The notes beneath the pieces were generated by a model that was given only the letters and a program-made list of their open reading frames with translations, made no database searches and had not been told where the DNA came from. From the NCBI GenBank assembly GCA_024400495.1, contig JAKSMR010000006.1:42311-106310 (forward strand): 64,000 nt of DNA, written 5' to 3'. The position numbers were made by a program, and so were the translations under genes. Origin of the DNA: Bacteroidales bacterium. GTDB lineage: Bacteria > Bacteroidota > Bacteroidia > Bacteroidales > P3. Below, piece by piece: positions 53,791 to 62,036 of this stretch; position 1 is the stretch's first letter, and each line of letters opens with the position of its first letter.

Positions 53791-56541
53791 ATGTCAACCC
53801 AAAGCAGATATCTACTTCTCCTCCTTGTAGTGCTTCTCACTTCGTGCTCCACCCAGAGCACCAAGTGGATCAACGTGAAGTACCACAATATCTGCTGCCA
53901 CTACAACGTGTGGTGGAACGGCAACGAGAGCCTCAAAGAGGGTGTCGCCATGCTCGAGAAGAAGCATCAGGACGACTACACCCAGATCCTCCCCGTCTAC
54001 AAACTCGGCACCAAAGAGCAGGCCATGACCTGCTACACCAAGTTCGACCGCACCATGGAGAAAGGCATCAAAGGCATCAAGAAGCACAGCATCTACCAGA
54101 AGGGTAGGGAGCATGTCGACTATGTGCGCAACTGCTACCTCATCACCGCCTACGCCTCCTTCTACAAGCAGGACTATCCCGCCGCCGAGAACACCTGCCG
54201 CCTCATCGTCGCCCAATACGGAGGCACCCCCGTCGCCGACGAGGCCCGCATCCTCATGGCCCGCTGCGCCAGCCAGAAGAGACAGTATATCGACGCCGAA
54301 GCCACCCTCGAGCAGCTCGTCAACGAATACAACCAGGGCAACATCTCCTCCAAGAAAGCCGACAAGCTCTACCTCGCCATGGTCGAAGCCCTTCTCCCTC
54401 AGGAGAAATACAAGAAGTCGGTGCAGTACATCCAACTCGCCCTTGCCGAGACACGTAGCTCCGCCACCAAGGCACGCCTCTATTTCATCCTCGGCCAGAT
54501 CTACCAGACCCTCGACAAGCGCGCCACCGCCACCAAGTACTTCGACAAGGTGCTCGACTGCCATCCCGACTACATCATGGAGTTCAATGCCCGCATCAGC
54601 AAAGCCTCCTGCAGCGACCTCAACCACACCGACATCGTCAAGCAGACCAAAGAGCTCGACAGGATGATCAAAGACAAGAAGAACGAAGAGTTCCTCGACC
54701 AGATCTACTATGCCAAAGGCGAGATGTATCTCGGCATGAAAGACGCCACCAAGGCCTGCGACAACTACAAGCAGTCGGTAGCCATCTCCACCACCAACAA
54801 GATGCAGAAAGCCAAGTCGTCGCTCCGTCTTGCCGACGTGCTCTACGAGGTCTATGAGAACTACGACCTCGCCCAGTGCTACTACGACACCGCCATGCAC
54901 ATCATCAACAAAGGCTATCCCCACTACGAAGAGATCGCCGACCGCCATTCCCTGCTCACCTCGTTGGTGGAATACACCCGTCTCATCCATCGCAACGACA
55001 GCCTCATGGCTATGGCCGACATGGAGCCCTCCGAGCGCATGGCTATGATCCAGAAACGCATCGAAGCCCTCAAGCACCAGGAAGAGGAAGCCCGTCAGAA
55101 AGCCCTCCTCGACGAGCTTGCCGCCGACGCCAAAGCCCAGTCCAACACCCTCGAAGGCGACTGGTATTTCTACAACAGCAACACCGTCAGCAAAGGCAAG
55201 GAGACCTTCCGCAGCCGCTGGGGCACCCGTCTGCTCGAAGACTACTGGTTCCTCTCCAAGAAGTCCACCCTCTCCATGAGCATGGCCAGCATGCTCCCCG
55301 GCTCCGACGACGAGGACGAAGAGGAGAGCGCTGCCGACACCACCGCCGCCGCTGCCGCCGACACCACCAAGCATGCCGCCAATCCCAAGGACGACCCCAA
55401 CGACCCACACTGTGTGGCCTACTACCTCAAAGACCTCCCCACCACCATCGAGCAGCGCGACACCATGCACCGCGACATCGCCCGCTCGCTCCTCAGCGCC
55501 GGCTACCTCTACTACGACGGCATCCACAACACCGACAAAGCCCTCGAGTGCTACCTCCGCCTCGCCAACGAGTATCCCGACAACGACGACATCGTGCAGG
55601 CCTTCTTCCAGCTCTACCGCATCTACTCCAAGCAGGGCAACACACCCAACGCCAACTACTACCGCGACATGGTCCTCATGGGTTTCCCCGACTGCGACTA
55701 CGCCAACATCATCCGCGACGACCAGTACTACAAGCAGATCATCCAGCGCGACGCCCTCGCCGAAGAGGAGTATGCCTCGGTCTACAGCAACTACCGTCGC
55801 CGTCGCTATGGCGACGTCATCGGCGGATGCGCCACCGCCATGGAGACCTACCCCCAGTCGGCCCTCTTCGCCAAGTTCCAGTACTGGCAGGCTATGGCCT
55901 ACGCCCAGACCGGACAGCGCGACTCCGCCCTCACCATCTTCCGCCGCATCCTCGTCAACAACCCCGACACCTCCCAGATCTATATCCTCGCCAGCAGCCA
56001 GCTCGACTACTTCAACCATGGCGAGCAGCTCGCCTCCAACGACGAGCCCATCACCGACAGCGACGAGCAGGCCGCCAAAGAGCGCGAGTCGCAGAAGGTG
56101 AGAGACGCCAAGCAGAACGCCCAAAGCAGCCAGGAGGGTGGGGAAGACGTGCTGCCCCCCGCCAGCCAGCTCTTCCGCTACCGCGAGACCATGCAGCATT
56201 ATGTCATCGTCATCGTCAACGACAAGAACATCACCGCCACCCAGCTCCAGTACCGCATCGGCGACTTCAACATGGAGAACTACGCCAACAGCGGCTACCG
56301 CTGCAGCCCCATGCTCTTCACCGACAGCACCCAGATGATCACCATCCACCGCTACAAGAACGCCCAGGAAGCCCTTGACTACTACACCCATATCCTCCTT
56401 CCCGGCGGCCCCCTGTCGCAGTACGACCCCAAGGACTACACCGTCTTCGCCATCTCCACCCAGAACTACACCACCTTCTACAACAAGAAAGACATCGAAG
56501 CCTACCGCCTCTTCTTCGAGAAATACTACCTGCAGAAATAA
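53791..56541 (+). CDS. PorW/SprE-type TPR lipoprotein of the type IX secretion system
   Basis: 916-residue lipoprotein: signal peptide ending in the lipobox LLTSC (Cys19), then the family's front YHNICCHYNVWWNGNESLKEG (given as YHNICCHYNVWW, NGNESLKEG), and many TPR units up to about 430 and again from about 560 to 750. An acidic/Ala-rich linker (DDEDEEESAADTTAAAAAD) lies near 510-530. The C-terminal 130 residues form a separate conserved domain (HYVIVIVNDKNITATQLQYR). PorW/SprE couples the T9SS outer-membrane parts to its motor side in Porphyromonas and Flavobacterium. This implies, but does not prove, a T9SS elsewhere in the genome. Confidence 0.82.
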   Translation: MSTQSRYLLLLLVVLLTSCSTQSTKWINVKYHNICCHYNVWWNGNESLKEGVAMLEKKHQDDYTQILPVYKLGTKEQAMTCYTKFDRTMEKGIKGIKKHSIYQKGREHVDYVRNCYLITAYASFYKQDYPAAENTCRLIVAQYGGTPVADEARILMARCASQKRQYIDAEATLEQLVNEYNQGNISSKKADKLYLAMVEALLPQEKYKKSVQYIQLALAETRSSATKARLYFILGQIYQTLDKRATATKYFDKVLDCHPDYIMEFNARISKASCSDLNHTDIVKQTKELDRMIKDKKNEEFLDQIYYAKGEMYLGMKDATKACDNYKQSVAISTTNKMQKAKSSLRLADVLYEVYENYDLAQCYYDTAMHIINKGYPHYEEIADRHSLLTSLVEYTRLIHRNDSLMAMADMEPSERMAMIQKRIEALKHQEEEARQKALLDELAADAKAQSNTLEGDWYFYNSNTVSKGKETFRSRWGTRLLEDYWFLSKKSTLSMSMASMLPGSDDEDEEESAADTTAAAAADTTKHAANPKDDPNDPHCVAYYLKDLPTTIEQRDTMHRDIARSLLSAGYLYYDGIHNTDKALECYLRLANEYPDNDDIVQAFFQLYRIYSKQGNTPNANYYRDMVLMGFPDCDYANIIRDDQYYKQIIQRDALAEEEYASVYSNYRRRRYGDVIGGCATAMETYPQSALFAKFQYWQAMAYAQTGQRDSALTIFRRILVNNPDTSQIYILASSQLDYFNHGEQLASNDEPITDSDEQAAKERESQKVRDAKQNAQSSQEGGEDVLPPASQLFRYRETMQHYVIVIVNDKNITATQLQYRIGDFNMENYANSGYRCSPMLFTDSTQMITIHRYKNAQEALDYYTHILLPGGPLSQYDPKDYTVFAISTQNYTTFYNKKDIEAYRLFFEKYYLQK

Positions 56542-56547
56542 AGGTAA

Positions 56548-56961
56548 GGTGTCCTCTAATAATTAGATTGAGATGATTTTTGAGTTTATGCCGAGCGGAT
56601 TTCAAACAAAGGCGAAGAAGCATAGCCGTAGCAACGTTTGTGCAAGCCGAGGGCAGAATAAACTTGATTATTATGCCGAGGCGCAGCCAAATGTCACGAT
56701 TAGTAATGGTTCGACGTTTCAAGAGAGCGAGAGCAGAGAAAACTTGTTTTTCTTTGCCGAGCCGAGGAAACGTCTTGCAAAGCAAAAGACTTTATGAAGA
56801 TGAAGAAGAGCCGGTGGCTCTTCGATAGGCCAACGGCCGGAGAACAAACCTGCCGACAGAAAACATGAAGAAGAGCCGGTGGCTCTTCGATAGGCCAACG
56901 GCCGGAGAACAATCGCACTCAAGTCTAATGGATTCAAAAAAACTAATTTTTAGAGGTCACC
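56548..56961. mobile_element. MITE-like family 2 element
   Basis: A 414-bp non-coding unit with 19-base terminal inverted repeats, GGTGTCCTCTAATAATTAG (56548-56566) and CTAATTTTTAGAGGTCACC (56943-56961), 17 of 19 pairing, and a direct 4-base flank GTAA (56544-56547 and 56962-56965). Inside are degenerate repeats with GCCGAG words and a tandem 48-bp repeat. No protein-coding capacity. The minimal relative at 14794-14837 has the same ends and a 4-base flank ATAA. Confidence 0.7.
56800..56912. repeat. Two identical 48-bp repeats with double hairpins
   Basis: 56800-56847 and 56865-56912 are identical (period 65). Each holds the hairpin GAAGAGCC-GGT-GGCTCTTC and the smaller GGCC-AAC-GGCC, a REP-like pattern. 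Confidence 0.85.
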
Positions 56962-57060
56962 GTAACGCTCTTGCCGAGCCTAAGAAAGGTCTGTGAAACA
57001 AGTGAAAAGAAGAAAGATGCCGTTCAGCGAAGCTAAAATCGTGAAAAAGTAATATTTTTT

Positions 57061-57371
57061 GGTGATTATATACGTGTTGGCAGCTACTATTACAGAGACA
57101 ATTCCTCCTCTTCCACAAGATACCGCGTCATTGCGGGCTTGACCCGCAATCTATTGCGACAAGGTGCTTGATGGTCTAGATTGCGGGTCAAGCCCGCAAT
57201 GACGGAATACAAAAGGTTTAGGACTTCTCCCGAGACCTTTCCTCGGCTTGGGAAAGAAAGTAAACTTCCTCTCCTCTCGCTCCTCTGAAAGGTTGGAATA
57301 ATATGGGTGGCCAACTCTATTAGCAACAACCCGTTGCCTCTCTCGTTGGTGCCAACATGTATATAGTCACC
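57061..57371. mobile_element. Complete MITE-like family 1 element
   Basis: 311-bp non-coding element with 22-base terminal inverted repeats at 57061-57082 and 57350-57371 (20 of 22 pair, GGTGATTATATAC... inward). It is flanked by a perfect 8-base direct repeat TATTTTTT (57053-57060 and 57372-57379). Inside are two opposite hairpins, ATTGCGGG-CTTGA-CCCGCAAT (57130-57150) and ATTGCGGG-TCAAG-CCCGCAAT (57180-57200). It shares ends and interior with 15683-16001 and with the fragment at 15213. Confidence 0.82.
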
Positions 57372-57402
57372 TATTTTTTAATATCCTTTATCATTACGTT
57401 GG

Positions 57403-57418
57403 ATTTTTAGAGGTTACC
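57403..57418. mobile_element. Right-end remnant of MITE-like family 2
   Basis: ATTTTTAGAGGTTACC followed by ATAA matches the right end of the element at 56548-56961 with one change. No separate left end is found; the region between 56966 and 57060 resembles the inside of that element, so a second decayed copy, later hit by the family 1 element, is likely. Confidence 0.55.
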
Positions 57419-57424
57419 ATAAGA

Positions 57425-57460
57425 AAACAGAAGAGCCACCCACAAAGGGTGGCTCTCTTT
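57425..57460 (-). terminator. Terminator after the DUF6266-like gene
   Basis: Perfect 9-bp stem GAGCCACCC (57433-57441) / GGGTGGCTC (57447-57455), loop ACAAA, with T-rich sequence in the minus direction. Confidence 0.75.
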
Positions 57461-57516
57461 TGTGTGCCTTGTCTTTTTATAGTGCAAGGCGCACCTCATG
57501 GTCGCACACAGAACGG

Positions 57517-58107
57517 CTATTCGCCAATGGCGTCGTCATCAGGAGTGACGGGCTGGTTGGTGGTGCTGCCGCTGGTGGCGCCTTCGGGGAAGACGGTGGT
57601 GCTCACGCCGCCCTTGGTGTGGACGATGGTGGTCTGTGCGCCGTTGCCGGTGGTGAGGGTGATGGTGGCAGGCCAGGTGCCGGTGAGGTACTTCACGGCG
57701 TAGGGAGCCTTGTCGGCCAGCACGATAGCGGTGGGGTTGGCGGTGGCGTAGGTGCTGATGGCGTTCTCCACCTCGGTGGCGGTCACCAGCTCGCCGTTCA
57801 CCATGCGGTCTGCCAGTGCGTCGAGGGCGGCATAGAGGGCTTTGCCGTTGGCTTTGACATAGGCGTTGCGGGAGTTCCACGAGTTGCCTTTGTCGAAGAG
57901 GTGGGTGAACTCTCCGCTGTGGTAGCGGGTGTGCATGTTGACCAGCTTGAAGAGCGCCTGGCGCTTCTTGGCGGCGGGGGTGTTGAACATGGCTCGAGGC
58001 ATATCGGGGAGTCTGCGAGCATAGGTTTTACCGTTTACGGTGTAATAGACCACACTGTCGAGGGTCTTTTTGAATCTGAGGGTGTTGGTTTGGCGTACTT
58101 GTGCCAT
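57517..58107 (-). CDS. Uncharacterised protein, possibly DUF6266-like
   Basis: 196 residues. The front half has basic/aromatic motifs TVNGKTYARRLPDMPRAMFN, TPAAKKRQALFKLVNMH and GKALYAALDALADRMVNG, which recall DUF6266 proteins of Bacteroidetes; the back half (TGTWPATITLTTGNGAQTT) looks like an Ig-type beta domain, ending in an acidic tail. No signal peptide. The resemblance is weak and from memory. It has its own promoter and terminator, so it is separate from the replication cassette upstream. Confidence 0.7.
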   Translation of the reverse strand: MAQVRQTNTLRFKKTLDSVVYYTVNGKTYARRLPDMPRAMFNTPAAKKRQALFKLVNMHTRYHSGEFTHLFDKGNSWNSRNAYVKANGKALYAALDALADRMVNGELVTATEVENAISTYATANPTAIVLADKAPYAVKYLTGTWPATITLTTGNGAQTTIVHTKGGVSTTVFPEGATSGSTTNQPVTPDDDAIGE

Positions 58108-58249
58108 GGTTGAGATTTGTTTTAGATTGGTAAAAATAGTCGTCGGCTGGTAGGTCTTGTCTTTTTGCTATATGCTTGCCGGCAGATGCATGGTGCTCAA
58201 ATGACAGGCTAGAAGCTTCGGGCTAAGAAATCACCTTGATTTCCGAATG

Positions 58250-58280
58250 CAAATATACGAATATTTTCTTGAATCTCAAT
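58250..58280 (-). promoter_or_regulatory. Promoter for the DUF6266-like gene
   Basis: On the minus strand: ATTG (58277-58280), 19 bases, TATATTTG (58250-58257); one mismatch in the -33 element. Leader of about 135 bases. Confidence 0.65.
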
Positions 58281-58421
58281 AGGGTATATACTCCGGTGTA
58301 CGCAAAGGTACTCGGGGAGTGCCGGGGAGTGTGCAGGCTTGTTGTCCGTACTCGTTTTAGGGCCTAAATATCATACAAATAAGCATCGGAAAGGCTTGAA
58401 AAATGAGAAATTGACCGTTGA

Positions 58422-58451
58422 TAAAACAAGAGGAGGACCGTAGTCCTCCTC
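58422..58451 (-). terminator. Terminator of the primase-helicase / DUF4248 operon
   Basis: Perfect 9-bp stem GAGGAGGAC (58430-58438) / GTCCTCCTC (58443-58451), 4-base loop, followed in the minus direction by TTGTTTTAT. Confidence 0.88.
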
Positions 58452-58492
58452 TCTCTGCACTTAAATAACCGTGTCGGATGACACCTTTTCTT

Positions 58493-58717
58493 CTAAGGGC
58501 GGCCCAGATGCTCAAACAGAAGTTCCACCTGCTTGGGGGTGAGGTATCTGTTGCGAGGCTGGTAACCTGTCTCTTTGAGCAGGCGCATCAGCTCGGGGTC
58601 GGCAATCATCATGCGGCGCAGTTTGTGCATCGCCGTAGCCGGCTCGCCTTCGGGGTCGTAAAGCAAGGCAAGCTCGCTTTTGTAGTAGAGTCTTATAGGG
58701 GTTTCTGCGGTGTTCAT
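58493..58717 (-). CDS. DUF4248 protein
   Basis: 74 residues with the DUF4248 pattern: YKSELALLYDPEGEPATAMHKLRRMM, a middle with LLKETGYQPRNRYLTPKQVELLFEHLG (given in parts: ETGYQPRNRYLTPKQVE). These small helical proteins, perhaps wHTH-like, sit next to VirE- or primase-type genes in Bacteroidales. Its start overlaps the primase-helicase stop by 4 bases, so translation is coupled. Role unknown; loading or regulation of the helicase is a guess. Confidence 0.85.
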   Translation of the reverse strand: MNTAETPIRLYYKSELALLYDPEGEPATAMHKLRRMMIADPELMRLLKETGYQPRNRYLTPKQVELLFEHLGRP

Positions 58718-60741
58718 GCCGACTCTCCTTTCTTCGGCTCCTCGTCAAACCGAATGTCTTGTTGCAGATCGGCAGCCTTGGGGAGGGGAAGCCAGGGGTC
58801 GTTGTCTTCGTGAGGAAATTCGTTCAAGAGACATTCGGCGCGGGCTATCTCTGCCGAGAGCCGTTCGTCGAAGCGGCCGCAGTCCTGATGGTGGAAGTAG
58901 GTCGTCCCCAGCCGGCAGATATCCTGCTCGCGGCTCTTTATCGTATAGAGTTCGGCGTAGTCGATGGTGTAGATGGCTGCGTTCTCCCGTTTGGCCTCCT
59001 GCACCCTGTTGAGGCCGAAGATGAGGTCGCTCACTGTTCCCCAATGGGCGCTACCCCAGATTTCGTTCATCTCCAGATGGCGGCTGCTGGTGTTTCCGCG
59101 GCCGTCGTCGTTGGAACTTTGTTTGCGAGGGTGCACAACGATGGTTGTCCACACGTGGTAGCGAAGAGACCATGTTCGTACTTTTGTCAGCATTTCGCGG
59201 ATGGCTTCCGTCTCGGTAAGCTTGGTGTCCCAGGCCAGATAAGAGTAGGGGTCGATGATAAGATGGTCTATCTTTCGTTGTTGCATGGCATATTCTACCA
59301 GCTTGATTATGTTGGGCAGGGTAGGTTCGATAGTGTTGCAGTTGATGTAGGTCAGGTGTTCGGTCAGATAGTTGAGGTAAGGCCTTAGCTGTGCCTCGTT
59401 GTGGCGTTTGGGGTCGCCACCTATGCAGATGTTGAGCAGTTTGGCGGTGCAGACCACCTTGTCGCTATGTTCGAACGAGCAGAGGCATACATTTTTGCCA
59501 CGCTTCATGATAAGCCTGGCTATCATACAGTTGATAAAGCTGGTCTTGCCGCTGTTGGCCAGTCCGGTGAAGGTCATCAGTCCGCCTTGTCTGGTAAAAC
59601 GCAGCATGGTGTCGATAGTGGTGCCCCATTGCAGGTCGTAACCTTTGTCGTAGTTGCCGTGGAGGTAGTCGAGTATGGATTGTGTGTCTTCGGGAACTGC
59701 TTCGATATCGGGGGATTCGTAGGGCTGGGCATTGTTGACGATTGTGCGGACGGCCTCCATTCCGGATGCTTTTGCCACATCGGAGATGTCTTTGAGGCCC
59801 TTGGGCAATTCGGCGGTATAGGTGATCTGCGGGGGCAGGAACTGGCGCAGGTTGTGGGCCAGTGTTCGTCCCGGGTGGTCGGAGTCGGGGCAGATTACGA
59901 ATTTTTTGACATTCCCCAACCAGGGGAGGAATGCTTCTAGTTCGTTTTCGATATTGGACTGTGCGCCTGTCGCCAAAGAGATCACATGGTCAAAGCCGAC
60001 CTCTACCAATGTCATCACGTCTTTCTCGCCTTCGGTGATGATCAGCATGTCGATGGGGGCTCCTCCTGTGCGGTCGGGGTCTATGCATCGGATATTGTAT
60101 GGAACCGAGGTGCGTAGGTCCTTGTTGGTGGAGTCGTTCTCGTGATCCTGGCTGAAGTGTTTGCCTCTCACGCTCCGGTATTTGACATTCACGGGGTTGC
60201 CCTGCACATAGTAGACATAGGCCACACACGGCAGATAATCCGTGTCTTCAAACCGTCTGCTTGCGTATCCTATGCCCAATTCGAGAGCGGTCGGTCGGGA
60301 AATGCCAATCGATTCGAGGTAGTCCATTGCGGACTTCTCCACAATGCTGTCGGTAGGCTCCTCTTGCAGCAGGGTGTAGTTTGACTGCTTCTCGGCAGAG
60401 AGCGGCTTGTAGTCCTCGGGGATGTATGGTACCGGGGATTTTTTGGTGGCAGCGAACTTCATTGCATCTGTTCCCATGGCTCTTGTTTTTACACAAAGTT
60501 GATTCGAAAAAGCCTTTGTGTCGAAATAGTTTGGTTTTGAATCCGTAGTTGGTTCTTTTTTGTCGATCACGAAGTTGGCGTCGCATCTGAAGCAGTGGGC
60601 CACTCCTTTCTCGAGGTTAACACTCAAATGACGTTTCTTACGATCTCCGTCACACATGGGACAGTACCCCATCTTGTTTTCTCCGCGCCCCTTGAGAGCA
60701 CTTAGTTCAGTAATTTTTGATTCGCTTAAGTGGTTAAGCAT
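58714..60741 (-). CDS. Phage-type primase-helicase (T7 gp4-like)
   Basis: 675 residues joining three modules: a CHC2-type zinc finger with C27, C30, C50 and C53 (GYCPMCDGDR ... AHCFRCDA), a TOPRIM primase domain (about 230-320) with E237 in IITEGEKD and D286/D288 in CPDSDHPG, and a DnaB/gp4-type helicase with Walker A GLANSGKT (393-400) and DHLIIDPYSYLAW as Walker B. All catalytic residues seem present, so the enzyme is probably active. It lies 12 bases after the 347-residue gene and overlaps DUF4248. No integrase, capsid or lysis genes are nearby: a domesticated or satellite-type replication unit. Confidence 0.92.
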   Translation of the reverse strand: MLNHLSESKITELSALKGRGENKMGYCPMCDGDRKKRHLSVNLEKGVAHCFRCDANFVIDKKEPTTDSKPNYFDTKAFSNQLCVKTRAMGTDAMKFAATKKSPVPYIPEDYKPLSAEKQSNYTLLQEEPTDSIVEKSAMDYLESIGISRPTALELGIGYASRRFEDTDYLPCVAYVYYVQGNPVNVKYRSVRGKHFSQDHENDSTNKDLRTSVPYNIRCIDPDRTGGAPIDMLIITEGEKDVMTLVEVGFDHVISLATGAQSNIENELEAFLPWLGNVKKFVICPDSDHPGRTLAHNLRQFLPPQITYTAELPKGLKDISDVAKASGMEAVRTIVNNAQPYESPDIEAVPEDTQSILDYLHGNYDKGYDLQWGTTIDTMLRFTRQGGLMTFTGLANSGKTSFINCMIARLIMKRGKNVCLCSFEHSDKVVCTAKLLNICIGGDPKRHNEAQLRPYLNYLTEHLTYINCNTIEPTLPNIIKLVEYAMQQRKIDHLIIDPYSYLAWDTKLTETEAIREMLTKVRTWSLRYHVWTTIVVHPRKQSSNDDGRGNTSSRHLEMNEIWGSAHWGTVSDLIFGLNRVQEAKRENAAIYTIDYAELYTIKSREQDICRLGTTYFHHQDCGRFDERLSAEIARAECLLNEFPHEDNDPWLPLPKAADLQQDIRFDEEPKKGESA

Positions 60742-60753
60742 GATGTTGTGTTT

Positions 60754-61797
60754 TTAAAAGATTGTTCGGACACTATTGTCCATTTTCCAATTTCTTTCTA
60801 GATTGTCCCAATATGCGTCGGCCGACGGGCGGGGAGGTGCGTCGGTGGGAATCCTGGTGGGTTTGCCTTCCAGGTCGTAGAGGCGTTGCCCGCAGTCGGC
60901 ACTGTATTCGTAGGCCGAGATGGGGTGGTTGTCATGCATCCTCGCGCGTCGTTCCTCGACCTCTCTTGCCTGTTGTGCCTGCTGTTCGCGCGTCTGCTGT
61001 TCGCGGAAGAGCGCCAGATGTGTCTGCAGCACGTGCTCCAGCCTCTCGGTCCCCTGCCGGCTCCGTATGATGTTTATCACCCAGAGGCAGCGCTCCTTAT
61101 GAGTCTGCATACGAAACTTCGGCTGGCTGTCGAGGTAGCCCACCAGGCTTTCGACAAGCATCTTCATATATCTTCGGGCCTCTTCTCTGCCGATGCCCAC
61201 AAAACGCACCTCCACAAATCCATAAAGAGCCTCCTCGACAGCCTTGTCGGGGAAGCGCGAACCGTCGAGCGACTTGAAAAAGCCTCTGGCTTCGCTCTCG
61301 GAAGAATAAAAAGAAGGATAGGTAGAAGAAGTCTCTATAGTATCTATACTATTACTATTATTTGAGATAGTAGTAGATTTCTTATTAATATTTACATCCC
61401 GCTCTGCTGCATTTTGCAGCTCGTCTGTTGCATTTTGCGACAGCATGTAGGGCGGGGTGGTGTGGTCTGCAACAGTCTCTGGTTCCAGCCCCAGCTCCTC
61501 AAACGAAGGATAAGTAGGAATGATATGTCCGTCGGTCATGACGAACATGCCGCTCTGCTCTATCAGGTCAAGCAGCTCTTGTTTTGAACGAAAACGATGG
61601 CGTATCCTTATTTGGTTACAGCTTTTTCTTGGGTAACGCCCGCAAGCGTCACGCAGATCCTGGTTGCCGTTCAGCAAGCAGAATAGGATGCCAATCTGTT
61701 TCTCCTTCAATCCCCTGGTCTGCCAGTAGGAGAGGAGCGCAGCTTCGTAGTGGTGTACTTGTTTTAGTCTATACGCTTCAGTTTGTTTGTTATACAT
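60754..61797 (-). CDS. Replication-organiser-like protein
   Basis: 347 residues. The N-terminal 110 look like a winged-helix DNA-binding region (KQIGILFCLLNGNQDLRDAC, RSKQELLDLIEQSGMFVMTD). A low-complexity Asn/Ser/Thr linker (about 138-165) leads to a helical domain (about 175-260) and a Gln/Arg-rich coiled coil (FREQQTREQQAQQAREVEER). This plan recalls DnaD-like or phage replication-initiation proteins that load the helicase, and its gene directly precedes the primase-helicase. The family was not recognised, so the role is inferred from layout and context. Confidence 0.78.
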   Translation of the reverse strand: MYNKQTEAYRLKQVHHYEAALLSYWQTRGLKEKQIGILFCLLNGNQDLRDACGRYPRKSCNQIRIRHRFRSKQELLDLIEQSGMFVMTDGHIIPTYPSFEELGLEPETVADHTTPPYMLSQNATDELQNAAERDVNINKKSTTISNNSNSIDTIETSSTYPSFYSSESEARGFFKSLDGSRFPDKAVEEALYGFVEVRFVGIGREEARRYMKMLVESLVGYLDSQPKFRMQTHKERCLWVINIIRSRQGTERLEHVLQTHLALFREQQTREQQAQQAREVEERRARMHDNHPISAYEYSADCGQRLYDLEGKPTRIPTDAPPRPSADAYWDNLERNWKMDNSVRTIF

Positions 61798-62028
61798 AAA
61801 ATATATCTATTTTGGCTCATCGCCGAAGACATCAGCAACGGATGCTTCGTGATGGATTGTTTTCTTGGGTTGGTGTTCTTCTTCATGTGTATGCGTGAGT
61901 TTTTTGTTTTTGTTTTATGTTTCTTTCGGCGGAGGGGTCGCGGCATGTTTTTCCGGCTCGGAGAGCCCTGCTATGGCATTGGCTTTTCTTGGGGTGGAAA
62001 ACCGCTTTTTCCGTTCGATTTCATACTG

Positions 62029-62036
62029 CAAATTTA
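62029..62036 (-). promoter_or_regulatory. Possible -7 element for the replication cassette
   Basis: Minus-strand TAAATTTG with no convincing -33 element, about 230 bases before the first gene of the cassette. Confidence 0.33.

Larger units (their letters stand above)
58108..58492. other. Intergenic stretch with a promoter and a terminator
   Basis: Holds the promoter of the DUF6266-like gene (58250-58280) and the terminator of the DUF4248 operon (58422-58451). No gene or further repeat is seen. Confidence 0.6.

Noticed and set aside
54876-56378. Plus-strand frame of 500 codons inside the PorW-like gene
   Set aside because: The translation is almost only Arg, His, Gln and Pro, a frame-shifted shadow of the sense codons.
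53812-56391. Minus-strand open frame of 859 codons opposite the PorW-like gene
   Set aside because: It is a by-product of the C-ending codons of the sense gene: the translation is extremely rich in Val, Gly, Leu and Asp and has no domain. The same applies to the long antisense frames at 3976-6822, 40274-43153, 22848-24419, 37375-39195 and 1655-3193.
57061-57371. Insertion sequence with transposase
   Set aside because: 311 bases with no protein frame crossing it; only inverted ends, hairpins and target duplication are present, so it is non-autonomous.
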